Translations under genes and position numbers: made by a program
Shown: positions 6,629 through 14,691 of the stretch, piece after piece
Position numbering within the stretch: position 1 is the first letter of the stretch
How the letters are laid out: each line of letters opens with the position of its first letter
The notes under the pieces: generated by a model
Seen by the model: only the letters and a program-made list of their open reading frames with translations
Told to the model about the DNA's origin: nothing
Databases searched by the model: none
Assembly (NCBI RefSeq): GCF_052055585.1
Contig: NZ_CP170485.1
Span: forward strand, 3,038,001 to 3,102,000
Length of the DNA: 64,000 bases
Direction: 5' to 3'
From: Oceanicaulis sp052055585
Lineage (GTDB): Bacteria; Pseudomonadota; Alphaproteobacteria; Caulobacterales; Maricaulaceae

Positions 6629-8737
6629 CTACCACCCGTAACGGACGCCGGCGCGCGCGCCCACGCGTCCGGTCTGGTCGCCATAGCCCACGCCCATATT
6701 GGCCGACAGCCGGGTGTTGATCCGTGCGGTGGCGGAGACGGCCAGCGCGTTGGAGCCGTCATACAGGCCCCAATTGGCGGTCAGGGCGAAATTCTCATCC
6801 GATTGCAGCCAGCTCGACCCGGCCAACGCATTGGCGATGGCGATGCCATCGGTATGCGCGTCGATCTGCCCGGACAGGGAATTGAACTGGCTGGCGAGAT
6901 CTTTCACATCCATCTGAAGCGCGCTGACATCCGTGCGCAGGCCCGCAATGGCGCTGGTGTTGATGTCGATATCGGCGCGGTTGGCGGCGATGCCGGCCCG
7001 GTTCAGGGCGATCCCGGCTGTGTTTGTGTCGATATCGGCGCGATTGTCAGCAATCCGGGCGGTGTTGGCGTCAATATCGGTGCGGTTCACCCCGATGGCA
7101 GTCGTATTGGCGTCCACATCCGCCTGGGACGCCCCGCCCGTAGCCCCCAGAGCCGCCAGCTTGGCGTCGAGCGCCGCAATGGCGCTCATATTGGTGCTGA
7201 TGCCGCCGGTATTGGTGGTGACCTGGGATTTCAGGCTGGTCAGGTCGGCTTGCAGCGCGGTGACGCTGGCCAGGCTCGCCGTGCCCGATTGCAGCAGCGA
7301 GATGGCGCTGGTGTTGGTGGAAATCTGGGTCAGGGCGGTGCTGTCATAGGCGATATTGCCATCCGCATCCGTGGTCAGAATGCCGGTCACCGGCCCCTGG
7401 GCGGTCTGGGAGGCGGCGCTGGTCACGCCCGCCAGCGTCAGGGTCTGGGTGCTGCTACCGATGGCGATCTGGTTGGCGCGGCTGGTGACGACGCCGCTGC
7501 CCAGCGCCATGGAGTCATCGTGCAAGGCTTGCGCTTCCGCGCCCAGCGCAATGGCGTGCTCGCCGTCCGCTTCAGCCAGAAAGCCGATGCTGATGGCTTC
7601 TTCCCGGCTGGCGAGGGCGTCGCCGCCAATGGCGATGGCGTCGGTGTCGCTGGCTTCTGCGCCGGTCCCGTCCCCGTCATAGTCCGCGCCGATGGCGATA
7701 GAGCCGTCCCCGAGGGCTGTGGCGTCTGCGCCGAGCGCCACAGAGCCCAGCCCGTTCGCCCAGGCGTCATTGCCGAACGCCGAGGCGCCGCCCTCATCGG
7801 CGGTCGCGCTTTCCCCGAAGGCGCTGGCGCTGTGGCCGGACGCTTCAGCGGCCTGGCCGACGGCGGTGGCGTTCTCGGCCAGCGCCCAGGCGCCTTCCCC
7901 GACCGCGGTCGTATCATCTTCGCTGGCTTCGGCGTTTGTCCCGATGGCGACCGATTGCGTGCCGGTCGCCAAGGCGCCTGCGCCCAGCGCGGTCGCATCT
8001 TCCTCGCTGGCCTCGGCCAGGAAACCGACCGCAGTCGTGCCATCATTGATGGCCGTGGAACCGGCGCCCAGCGCGGTCGCCCCGTATCCATTGGCGTAAG
8101 AAAACGCGCCGACCGCCGTGGAGGCTTCATCCGCCGCTTCCGCCACAGCGCCAAGGGCTGTGGAGCCTTCCCCGCTGGCAAGCGCATCCGTTCCCAAAGC
8201 GGTCGCGCCATTGGTGGCGGCGTCCGCGCCCGTGCCGCACTGGGTTGAGTCCACGCCCGCGCCATCCGCGCAGTCCGGTCCGGCATTGGCGACGAAGGGG
8301 GCGGAGACGCCCATGGGTTTGAGTTTGAGGGGGCCGGTCTGCACGCTCTGCAACGCCTCGAGCGCCTGGCTCAGGCCCGCGCGGGCGTCCGGTTCGAGCG
8401 CGTCAGAGCGTTCCAGCGCAATCACCAGACCTTCAAGCGCGTCCACAAGCGCCGGGTCGGTCATCTGCAGGGAGGGTGTGATCACGCCATGCGTGTAATC
8501 AGCAGGCGCGGAGGCGGTCTGAAGTCCCGCGCTGTCCTGACCCGGGGGCTGGGAGCGTTCGAGCCCGGCGGGGGCGCCTGCGCCGCTGTGATAGGACGGG
8601 CCGGATTTGGACTCCGGCGCCTTGTGCAGGGACAGAATGCTGGAAACCGCATTCTCCGACAATATGCTGGCGCTGGCCTGCACGGAGAGCCCCAGAACAA
8701 GCCCCGCACTGACGCAAACGATGTATTTCGTACTCAT
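6629..8737 (-). CDS. YadA-type trimeric autotransporter adhesin
   Basis: This is a 702-residue surface protein of the type Vc secretion class. A signal peptide (about residues 1-24) and a low-complexity segment precede a head built from about 18 consecutive 14-residue repeats (about 178-440) of the form x-[AST]-A-[LVIF]-G followed by nine variable residues. One repeat near its end carries a 6-residue insertion, DYDGDG. A neck and linker follow, then a stalk of 13 heptads (540-630), the first eight of pattern xIxxNxx with asparagine in the core. The last 72 residues form the membrane anchor (four beta strands, ending in Trp). The trimer anchors in the outer membrane and displays the head for adhesion or biofilm formation; the ligand is unknown. 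Confidence 0.93.
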   Translation of the reverse strand: MSTKYIVCVSAGLVLGLSVQASASILSENAVSSILSLHKAPESKSGPSYHSGAGAPAGLERSQPPGQDSAGLQTASAPADYTHGVITPSLQMTDPALVDALEGLVIALERSDALEPDARAGLSQALEALQSVQTGPLKLKPMGVSAPFVANAGPDCADGAGVDSTQCGTGADAATNGATALGTDALASGEGSTALGAVAEAADEASTAVGAFSYANGYGATALGAGSTAINDGTTAVGFLAEASEEDATALGAGALATGTQSVAIGTNAEASEDDTTAVGEGAWALAENATAVGQAAEASGHSASAFGESATADEGGASAFGNDAWANGLGSVALGADATALGDGSIAIGADYDGDGTGAEASDTDAIAIGGDALASREEAISIGFLAEADGEHAIALGAEAQALHDDSMALGSGVVTSRANQIAIGSSTQTLTLAGVTSAASQTAQGPVTGILTTDADGNIAYDSTALTQISTNTSAISLLQSGTASLASVTALQADLTSLKSQVTTNTGGISTNMSAIAALDAKLAALGATGGASQADVDANTTAIGVNRTDIDANTARIADNRADIDTNTAGIALNRAGIAANRADIDINTSAIAGLRTDVSALQMDVKDLASQFNSLSGQIDAHTDGIAIANALAGSSWLQSDENFALTANWGLYDGSNALAVSATARINTRLSANMGVGYGDQTGRVGARAGVRYGW

Positions 8738-8872
8738 GATCCGCCCCCCGGCTTCACGTCCCCACCTGACGCGTTAAGAAGTTATAAAGGAAATACGCCC
8801 TGAAGGGCGAGTCAGAAACGCCTGGACGGGGCGCGATGACAGGCCGGTGATGCGCTGATGCGTGAGTCCAGA

Positions 8873-8901
8873 TTGACGCTTCCCGGCGAACGTCCGATAC
8901 C
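8873..8901 (+). promoter_or_regulatory. Candidate promoter of the RNase D gene
   Basis: TTGACG (8873-8878) is separated by 17 bases from GATACC (8896-8901), about 40 bases before the RNase D start. The -10 match is weak. The rest of the 8738-8940 gap shows only a short GCCCTGAAGGGC hairpin. Confidence 0.4.
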
Positions 8902-8940
8902 CTCGGGGTCTATGAGGACTGAAGCTGTGGAGCGCCAAGC

Positions 8941-9555
8941 ATGACCATTCACTTCCATCGCGGGGATTTGCCGGACGGGCTGGATCTGGGCAAACGGGTC
9001 GCGATCGACACCGAAACCCAAGGCTTGTCGCTGGTGCGTGATGGGCTGTGCCTGGTCCAGCTCTCGGCCGGGGATGGCGAGGCGCATATCGTTCAGCCTG
9101 ACCGCGCCACCTATGACTGCCCCAATCTCAAGGCCCTGCTGGCGGATACGAGCGTGGAGAAGCTGCTGCACTTCGCGCGGTTCGATCTGGCGATCATCGA
9201 GCGTGATCTCGGCGTCACCATGACGCCGGTCTTCTGCACCAAGATCGCCTCCAAGCTGGTGCGCACCTATACCGACCGCCATGGTCTCAAGGATGTCTGC
9301 CGCGAGATCGCCGGGGTTGAGCTGTCCAAGCAGCAGCAAAGCTCGGACTGGGCCTCTGAGGATCTGAGCGAGGCGCAGCTCAACTACGCCGCCTCTGACG
9401 TTCTCTATCTGCACGCCATTGCGGACGGGCTGTCGGCCATGCTGGAGCGTGAGGGCCGGATGGAGATTGCGCGGGCCTGTTTTGACTTCCTGCCCCAGCG
9501 CGCGCGCCTGGACCTGATGGGCTGGGACGAGACCGACATCTTCGCCCATTCGTAA
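8941..9555 (+). CDS. rnd: Short ribonuclease D (3'-5' exonuclease, DEDDy)
   Basis: This 3'-5' exoribonuclease of the DEDDy superfamily trims tRNA and other structured RNA 3' ends. The catalytic residues are visible: Asp23 and Glu25 in AIDTETQG, Asp82 in HFARFDLAII, Tyr149 and Asp153 in LNYAASDVLYL. At 204 residues it is only the exonuclease domain; the HRDC domains of E. coli RNase D are absent, as is usual for the short alphaproteobacterial form. It stands just upstream of the lipopolysaccharide transport genes, 70 bases away and on the same strand. Confidence 0.9.
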   Translation: MTIHFHRGDLPDGLDLGKRVAIDTETQGLSLVRDGLCLVQLSAGDGEAHIVQPDRATYDCPNLKALLADTSVEKLLHFARFDLAIIERDLGVTMTPVFCTKIASKLVRTYTDRHGLKDVCREIAGVELSKQQQSSDWASEDLSEAQLNYAASDVLYLHAIADGLSAMLEREGRMEIARACFDFLPQRARLDLMGWDETDIFAHS

Positions 9556-9625
9556 GCCTGCTTGCGTGACGCGGCGATGACCGCCACAAAGGTCAGTTCA
9601 GATTTCTGCTTCGGAGCCCGCCTTT

Positions 9626-10351
9626 ATGCCTGCGGCCCTGTCATTGTCAGATGGCCAGATGATCGGCCAGCGCCGCGCCAAGTCGCTGGCGACCGCCCGG
9701 GCGCGCTCGCGTTTTGTGGCGGGCCTGCGTCTGGTGCTGATCGCGGCGGCGGTGCTGGTGGCGCTCAACGCGCTGGTGCAGATCGTCCTGTCAGGCAGCC
9801 GCAGCACGCAAACCCCTGAAATCGCGATGAGTGCGGCGGGCGGCGAGTCCGAGCGCATCATCAATCCGCGCTTTACCGGGCGGGATGAGGGCGGCACGCC
9901 CTATGTCATCACCGCAGAGACCGCCGAGCGTCGCTCGGGCGCCGAACAGGCCCTGATCGACCTTGAGCAGCCGACGCTGGACTACGCCTTGCTGGATGAA
10001 GGGGCGGACGCCTCGCAGGTTCTGGCCCGGCACGGCGTGTTTGATGACGCCAACCTGTCCTTGCACCTTGAGACCGATGTACGGCTGACCACGCGCTCGG
10101 GCTATGTCTTCGACACCCAGTCCGCGACCTTGTATCTGCGCGAAGGCGTGGTGACGGGCCCCCGGCCCGTGCATGGCCTTGCGCCCTGGGGGGCGGTGCG
10201 CGCGGATGAATTTGAAGTGCGTGAGGATGGTCAGCATATCATTCTGAGAGGGGATGTGCGCACGCGCTTTGATGCGCCCGCCAACCCGGACACGCCCAAC
10301 GATCCCAGTTCTGACGCCGGCGCGGGCCGGTCAGAGGAGAATGAGCCATGA
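9626..10351 (+). CDS. lptC: LPS export ABC transporter periplasmic protein LptC
   Basis: LptC is the bitopic inner-membrane component that passes lipopolysaccharide from LptBFG to LptA. One transmembrane helix at about residues 32-55 (GLRLVLIAAAVLVALNALVQ) follows a basic cytoplasmic N-terminus. The periplasmic part has the beta-jellyroll pattern of the LptA/LptC family (GTPYVITAETAER, YALLDEGADASQVLARHGVFD). It ends in an acidic, Pro-rich tail. Its stop overlaps the lptA start by 4 bases (ATGA), and lptB follows, a typical operon. Confidence 0.88.
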   Translation: MPAALSLSDGQMIGQRRAKSLATARARSRFVAGLRLVLIAAAVLVALNALVQIVLSGSRSTQTPEIAMSAAGGESERIINPRFTGRDEGGTPYVITAETAERRSGAEQALIDLEQPTLDYALLDEGADASQVLARHGVFDDANLSLHLETDVRLTTRSGYVFDTQSATLYLREGVVTGPRPVHGLAPWGAVRADEFEVREDGQHIILRGDVRTRFDAPANPDTPNDPSSDAGAGRSEENEP

Positions 10352-10929
10352 CACTGCGTTTCCTGATCGCCGCCTGTGCGGCGGCGCCGCTCCTTCTGAC
10401 CGCTCCGGCGATGGGGCAGGCGCTGGGTTCGGGCGAGGGCCCGGTCGATATCAGCGCTGATGATTTCGAGGCCTTCGACGCCCAGGGCATGGGCGTTTAC
10501 ACCGGCGATGTGAATGTGGTGCGCGGCAATGTCCGCCTGCGCGCGGACCGGCTGGAAGCCTATTATGTGCGCCGTGAGACGGGCGGTCCCGAGCTGCGCC
10601 GCATCGTGGCTGAAGGCGATGTGTTCTACATCACCGAGAACGAGATCGCCCGCGGCGATCGCGGCACCTATGACCTGATGGGCGAGGTTATCGAGCTGAT
10701 GGGCTCGGTGGTGCTGACCCAGGGCTGCAATGTCTCCACCGGCGAGCATCTGCACGCTGAGCTGGCCACGGGCGTCGCCCGTCTTGAAGGCGGCCAGAAC
10801 AGCTCGGGCCGGGTGCGGTCGGTCTTCTTCACCGATGACGCCGCCGCCGCTGCGCAATCGTCCCAGGATTGCCCGCCGCCGGTCATTCCGGGCGATGGTC
10901 CGCGTCCCTATGAAGCGCCCGAAGGCTGA
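10348..10929 (+). CDS. lptA: LPS transport periplasmic protein LptA
   Basis: LptA is the periplasmic bridge protein that carries lipopolysaccharide between LptC and the outer-membrane LptD. A signal peptide of about 22 residues (TLRFLIAACAAAPLLLTAPAMG, cleavage near A-Q) precedes the OstA-like fold: PVDISADDFEAFDAQGMGVY, TGDVNVVRGNVRLRADRLEAYY and RGDRGTYDLMGEVIELMGSV are the recurring strands. The length of 193 residues fits. The start overlaps the lptC stop (ATGA), implying coupled translation. An acidic C-terminal tail with many prolines may be flexible. Confidence 0.9.
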   Translation: MTLRFLIAACAAAPLLLTAPAMGQALGSGEGPVDISADDFEAFDAQGMGVYTGDVNVVRGNVRLRADRLEAYYVRRETGGPELRRIVAEGDVFYITENEIARGDRGTYDLMGEVIELMGSVVLTQGCNVSTGEHLHAELATGVARLEGGQNSSGRVRSVFFTDDAAAAAQSSQDCPPPVIPGDGPRPYEAPEG

Positions 10930-10984
10930 GACCGCGCGCTGAAAGCGCCGGACTTCACAGTTTTTTAGGCCGTCGGAGTTAAAC

Positions 10985-11752
10985 ATGACGACCATGGAAT
11001 ACGAGCGGATCGACACGCCGTCCGAGGCGTTCGCCGGGGAAGGAATTCAGGTTGAGAACCTGGGCAAGTCCTATGGCAAGCGCACGGTCGTCAAGAATGT
11101 CTCCCTGTCGCTGAAACGCGGCGAAGTGGTGGGCCTTCTGGGACCGAACGGGGCCGGCAAGACGACCTGCTTTTACATGATCACCGGCCTGGTTTCGGCC
11201 GATCACGGACGCATCATGCTCGACGGCGAGGACATCACCGGCTTCCCAATGTACCAGCGCGCGCGGCTGGGCATCGGGTATTTGCCGCAGGAAGCCTCGA
11301 TCTTTCGCGGGCTTTCGGTCGGCGAGAATGTGGCTGCGGTCGCTGAAATCGTCGAGCCCGATCCCAAGCGTCGCGACACGCTGGTCGATGAGCTTCTGGA
11401 AGAGCTGCATATCGGACATTTGCGCCACAGCCCGGCCATGGCCCTGTCGGGCGGCGAACGCCGCCGGGTGGAGATCGCCCGGGCGCTGGCGGCGCAGCCG
11501 AGCTTTATGCTGCTCGATGAGCCGTTCGCGGGCATCGACCCGCTGGCGATCGCAGATATTCGCGATCTGGTGGATTACCTCAAGCAGCGCGGCATCGGCA
11601 TTCTGATCACCGATCACAATGTGCGCGAAACGCTCGAGATCACCGACCGCGCAACCATCATTCATGATGGCGAAGTGCTGTTTGAAGGCGCCCCCGAGGC
11701 CGTTCGCAACGACCAGGATGTGCGCCGCTATTATCTGGGCGAACGGTTTTAA
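10985..11752 (+). CDS. lptB: LPS export ABC transporter ATPase LptB
   Basis: LptB is the cytoplasmic ATPase that drives lipopolysaccharide extraction with LptF and LptG. Walker A GPNGAGKTT is at 53-61, the signature LSGGE at 154-158 and Walker B LLDEP at 176-180; YLPQEASIFRGLSV is the LptB Q-loop region. The first 20 residues are an extension beyond the usual start (family about 240 residues; here 255). It follows lptA by 55 bases and precedes rpoN by 12, the conserved order in many proteobacteria. Confidence 0.95.
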   Translation: MTTMEYERIDTPSEAFAGEGIQVENLGKSYGKRTVVKNVSLSLKRGEVVGLLGPNGAGKTTCFYMITGLVSADHGRIMLDGEDITGFPMYQRARLGIGYLPQEASIFRGLSVGENVAAVAEIVEPDPKRRDTLVDELLEELHIGHLRHSPAMALSGGERRRVEIARALAAQPSFMLLDEPFAGIDPLAIADIRDLVDYLKQRGIGILITDHNVRETLEITDRATIIHDGEVLFEGAPEAVRNDQDVRRYYLGERF

Positions 11753-11764
11753 CCAGGGACTTTA

Positions 11765-13276
11765 ATGGCCGGACTGGGACATAAGCTTGAGGCCCGACAG
11801 GGTCAGGGTCTGGTGATGACCCCTCAACTGCAGCAGGCCATCAAGCTGCTGCAGTTGAACAATATCGAGCTGGCCGAGTTCGTGGAAACCGAGCTGGAGC
11901 GCAATCCGCTGCTGGAGCGTGATGAACGCTCGGACGTGCCTGCGCTCGATGAATCCGCCCCGTCCGAGCCTTCGGAGAAGACCCGCGACAGTGGCGACGA
12001 GCTGAGTTTCGATGCACCGGGCAAGGCCGATGAGGCCTTCGACGCGGATACCGAGGCGATGTATTCGGATTCCAAATCCGACATGGCGGGCGCGGATGCG
12101 ACCGGCGGCGCGGTGGACTGGTCGCGCGCGGGTTCTGGCGGTTCCTTCAATCATTCCGAATTTGACGCCGCCGACCATGCCAGCCGCGAAAAGACCCTGC
12201 ACGAGCATCTGCATGACCAGCTGGCCGATCTGGCCTTGCAGCCGGCGGATCGCCTGATCGCGGCGCATCTGATCGATCTCGCGGACGAAGACGGCTATCT
12301 GCGCGCCGACCTTGGTGAAACCGCCGAGCGTCTGGGCGTCACCCGGTCCGAAGTGGAAGCGGTGCTGGCGGCGCTGCAGAAGTTTGAACCCACAGGCGTC
12401 ATGGCCCGCACTCTTCAGGAATGCCTGGCGCTGCAGCTGCGGGAACGCGATCGGCTCGATCCGGCCATGGCGGCGCTGGTGGACCATCTGCCGCTTCTGG
12501 CCAAGCATGACTATGCCGGGCTCAAGGCGCTGTGCGGGGTGGATTCCGAAGATCTCGAAGACATGATCGCCGAGCTCAAGCGCCTCACCCCCAAGCCGGG
12601 TTTGGGCTTTGGCGCCGATGGCGCGCGGGCGGTGGAAGCCGATGTCATGGTGCGCGAGCGCCCGGATGGCGGCTGGGCGGTGGAGCTCAATACCGATACC
12701 TTGCCGCGCGTCCTGATGAACAACCGCTATGCGGCCCAGATCAGCAAGTCCGCGCGCTCTGAAGACGAGAAGGTCTTCATCAGCCAGTGCACCCAGAACG
12801 CCTCCTGGCTCGTCAAAAGCCTCGATCAGCGCGCCCGGACGATCCTGAAGGTCGCCAGCGAGATCGTGCGCCAGCAGGACGCCTTCTTCGCCAAGGGCGT
12901 CGCCTGGTTGCGCCCGCTGAACCTCAAGACCGTGGCCGACGCGGTGGGCATGCACGAATCCACCGTCAGCCGGGTGACGTCGAACAAATACATGGCCACC
13001 CCGCGCGGCCTGTTCGAGCTGAAATACTTCTTCACCTCCGCCATTGCGTCTGCAGACGGGGGCGAGGCCTATTCCGCCGAGGCGGTCCGCTTCCGCATCA
13101 AGGCGATGATTGATTCCGAGACGGCGGACGACGTGATGAGCGACGACAAGATCGTCGAGCGTCTTCTGGCTGATGGCGTTGATATTGCGCGCCGTACGGT
13201 GGCCAAATACCGCGAGGCGATGAACATCCCCTCCTCGGTCAAGCGTCGGCGCAAGCTCAAGGGCATGAACGGCTGA
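11765..13276 (+). CDS. rpoN: RNA polymerase sigma-54 factor RpoN
   Basis: Sigma-54 directs RNA polymerase to -24/-12 promoters and needs an AAA+ activator. Region I with its glutamine- and leucine-rich segment (QGLVMTPQLQQAIKLLQLNN) opens the protein. An acidic region II (about residues 55-130) is longer than in enterics. The core-binding domain follows, and the DNA-binding RpoN box ARRTVAKYRE is at about 475-484. The 503-residue length is normal. It is followed by hpf and ptsN, the usual rpoN neighbours, linking nitrogen-related phosphotransfer and stationary-phase ribosome control to this locus. Confidence 0.97.
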   Translation: MAGLGHKLEARQGQGLVMTPQLQQAIKLLQLNNIELAEFVETELERNPLLERDERSDVPALDESAPSEPSEKTRDSGDELSFDAPGKADEAFDADTEAMYSDSKSDMAGADATGGAVDWSRAGSGGSFNHSEFDAADHASREKTLHEHLHDQLADLALQPADRLIAAHLIDLADEDGYLRADLGETAERLGVTRSEVEAVLAALQKFEPTGVMARTLQECLALQLRERDRLDPAMAALVDHLPLLAKHDYAGLKALCGVDSEDLEDMIAELKRLTPKPGLGFGADGARAVEADVMVRERPDGGWAVELNTDTLPRVLMNNRYAAQISKSARSEDEKVFISQCTQNASWLVKSLDQRARTILKVASEIVRQQDAFFAKGVAWLRPLNLKTVADAVGMHESTVSRVTSNKYMATPRGLFELKYFFTSAIASADGGEAYSAEAVRFRIKAMIDSETADDVMSDDKIVERLLADGVDIARRTVAKYREAMNIPSSVKRRRKLKGMNG

Positions 13277-13377
13277 GGCCTTTGCTGCACTGCATGATGC
13301 GATTGGCCTACCTGCCGTTCACCGTGTCGCACCAGTTCTCATTGACGGGCCCGCTTTGCTGCCTCTACCGTGAATGT

Positions 13378-13398
13378 CCGGTCTTTCTGACAGACCGG
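13378..13398. promoter_or_regulatory. Hairpin in the rpoN-hpf intergenic region
   Basis: CCGGTCT and AGACCGG form a perfect 7-bp stem with a 7-base loop. There is no T-run, so a processing site or leader structure is as likely as a terminator. Confidence 0.4.
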
Positions 13399-13426
13399 CC
13401 GCGCCCGGCGCGGGAGTGACCCTTGA

Positions 13427-13462
13427 GGGGTCCAACGCGCCGAAGGCGCGCTCTTGGACCCC
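13427..13462 (+). promoter_or_regulatory. Strong stem-loop in the hpf leader
   Basis: A 9-bp outer stem (GGGGTCCAA/TTGGACCCC) and a 6-bp inner stem (CGCGCC/GGCGCG) with a GAA loop and a 3-base bulge end 4 bases before the hpf ribosome-binding site (GAAGGGA). No T-run follows. A structure so close to the Shine-Dalgarno sequence may modulate translation or mRNA stability; this is inferred from position. Confidence 0.5.
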
Positions 13463-13480
13463 CAGTTGAAGGGAGCTCTC

Positions 13481-14119
13481 ATGTTTATCCAGTTCGTCTC
13501 CAAAGGCATCGATGTTTCCCCGGCTCTGCGCGAGCGCATGGAAACACGCATTACCGACGCCGGTTCGAAATATTTCAATCGACCGGCCGAAGCCTTTGTC
13601 GTCGCGAGCAAGGAGGGGTACGGCTTCAAAGTGGACATCTCGCTCCACCTGCCGTCAGGGGCTTTTCTTCAGGCGTCCGGTTCGGCCGAGGACGCCTATG
13701 GCGCAGCGGAAGACGCCGCCGGCCATCTCGAGAAACGATTGCGCCGTTATAAAAGACGCCTGAAAGATCACCATTCAGACATCAAGTCCGATTTGCCGGC
13801 CGCCGAACCGACCCCGGTTCTGGTGCTCCGCTCGGATCGTCGTCAGGCCGAGCTGCCCGATGATGATCATGACGAGGATGATGGCGGCGCGGTGGGCGGC
13901 GATGAGCCGGTGATTATCGCCGAACAGGCGGCCGAGCTGAAAACCCTCACGGTTTCAATGGCGGTCCTTGAAATGGACCTTGCAGACGCGCCGTTTGTGC
14001 TGTTCCGCAACGCCGCCAATGGCGCCATGAATTTCGTCTATCGCCGTCCTGACGGACATGTGGGCTGGATTGATCCGTCCCGAGGCGCTAAAGACGCGGC
14101 CAGCGCGGCTGCGGAGTAA
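13481..14119 (+). CDS. hpf: Long-form ribosome hibernation promoting factor HPF
   Basis: HPF binds the 30S decoding region and dimerises ribosomes to 100S particles in non-growing cells. The N-terminal S30AE domain runs from MFIQFVSKGIDVSPALRERM to about residue 105, and the basic RLRRYKRRLKDHH segment marks its end. After an acidic linker, the C-terminal dimerisation domain (about 145-205) includes EMDLADAPFVLFRNAANG and VYRRPDGHVGWIDP, typical of long HPF. The ATG at 13481 has GAAGGGA upstream; an ATG at 13454 in the same frame lies inside the leader hairpin. Length 212. Confidence 0.93.
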   Translation: MFIQFVSKGIDVSPALRERMETRITDAGSKYFNRPAEAFVVASKEGYGFKVDISLHLPSGAFLQASGSAEDAYGAAEDAAGHLEKRLRRYKRRLKDHHSDIKSDLPAAEPTPVLVLRSDRRQAELPDDDHDEDDGGAVGGDEPVIIAEQAAELKTLTVSMAVLEMDLADAPFVLFRNAANGAMNFVYRRPDGHVGWIDPSRGAKDAASAAAE

Positions 14120-14162
14120 ATGAAACTCACAGCCGCTGGGGCAGCCAGCAGTTGAGCGTTTC

Positions 14163-14627
14163 ATGGCTCTGAGCACTCTCATTCCGCCAGGCGGCGTTTC
14201 CGCCGAACTGGCAGCGACAAGTCGCAAGCAGGCCCTGGTGGGGCTTGCCGAACTCGCAGAACGGGCTCTGGGCGTCTCCGCACGGCCGGTCCTGGATGCG
14301 GTGATCGAACGCGAGAAACTCGGATCGACCGGGGTGGGGGATGGCGTGGCCATTCCCCATGCCCGCACCGATCTGGTGGATCGGGTGTGCGGCGTGTTCG
14401 CGCGGCTCAAGAACCCGGTGGATTTCGACGCCATCGATGGTCAGCCTGCCGATCTGATCTTCCTGCTGCTTGCGCCTGAAGACGCGGGCGCGGATCATCT
14501 CAAGGCGCTGGCCCAGGTGTCGCGCTTCTTCCGGCGTGAGGAACTGCGTCGGGCCGTGCGTGCGGCCCCGGATGCAGACGCGGTCGCCGCCCTGCTCAAC
14601 AATGGCGTGGAAAGCGACGCGGCCTGA
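14163..14627 (+). CDS. ptsN: Nitrogen PTS EIIA component PtsN
   Basis: EIIA-Ntr is the terminal phosphoacceptor of the nitrogen phosphotransferase chain and regulates potassium transport, stringent response and other targets by its phosphorylation state. The phosphorylated histidine is His66 in GVAIPHARTD. The 154-residue length and the LIFLLLAPEDAGADHLKALAQVSR core are family-typical. It closes the rpoN-hpf-ptsN block and is followed by a good terminator. Confidence 0.95.
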   Translation: MALSTLIPPGGVSAELAATSRKQALVGLAELAERALGVSARPVLDAVIEREKLGSTGVGDGVAIPHARTDLVDRVCGVFARLKNPVDFDAIDGQPADLIFLLLAPEDAGADHLKALAQVSRFFRREELRRAVRAAPDADAVAALLNNGVESDAA

Positions 14628-14652
14628 TCCGCTGACCGTCCTGCAAAAGACC

Positions 14653-14682
14653 AAAGCCCCGACCTGATGGCCGGGGCTTTTT
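14653..14682 (+). terminator. Terminator after ptsN
   Basis: The stem AAAGCCCCG/CGGGGCTTT with a 10-base loop is followed by TTCTTTCT. It lies 26 bases after the ptsN stop. Confidence 0.85.
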
Positions 14683-14691
14683 CTTTCTGGA

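Noticed and set aside
7480..8200. Regularly spaced repeats, possible CRISPR
   Set aside because: The 42-base period follows the 14-residue adhesin head repeat and is in frame with it. There are no constant repeats with unique spacers.
6803..8248. Long Gly/Arg/Ala-rich plus-strand reading frame opposite the adhesin
   Set aside because: It mirrors the 42-base periodicity of the adhesin repeats. It has no start context or family motif, and the opposite strand has a signal peptide, anchor and clear domains.
13340..13370. Sigma-54 (-24/-12) promoter before hpf
   Set aside because: The GG and GC elements are not 10 bases apart in any register examined.
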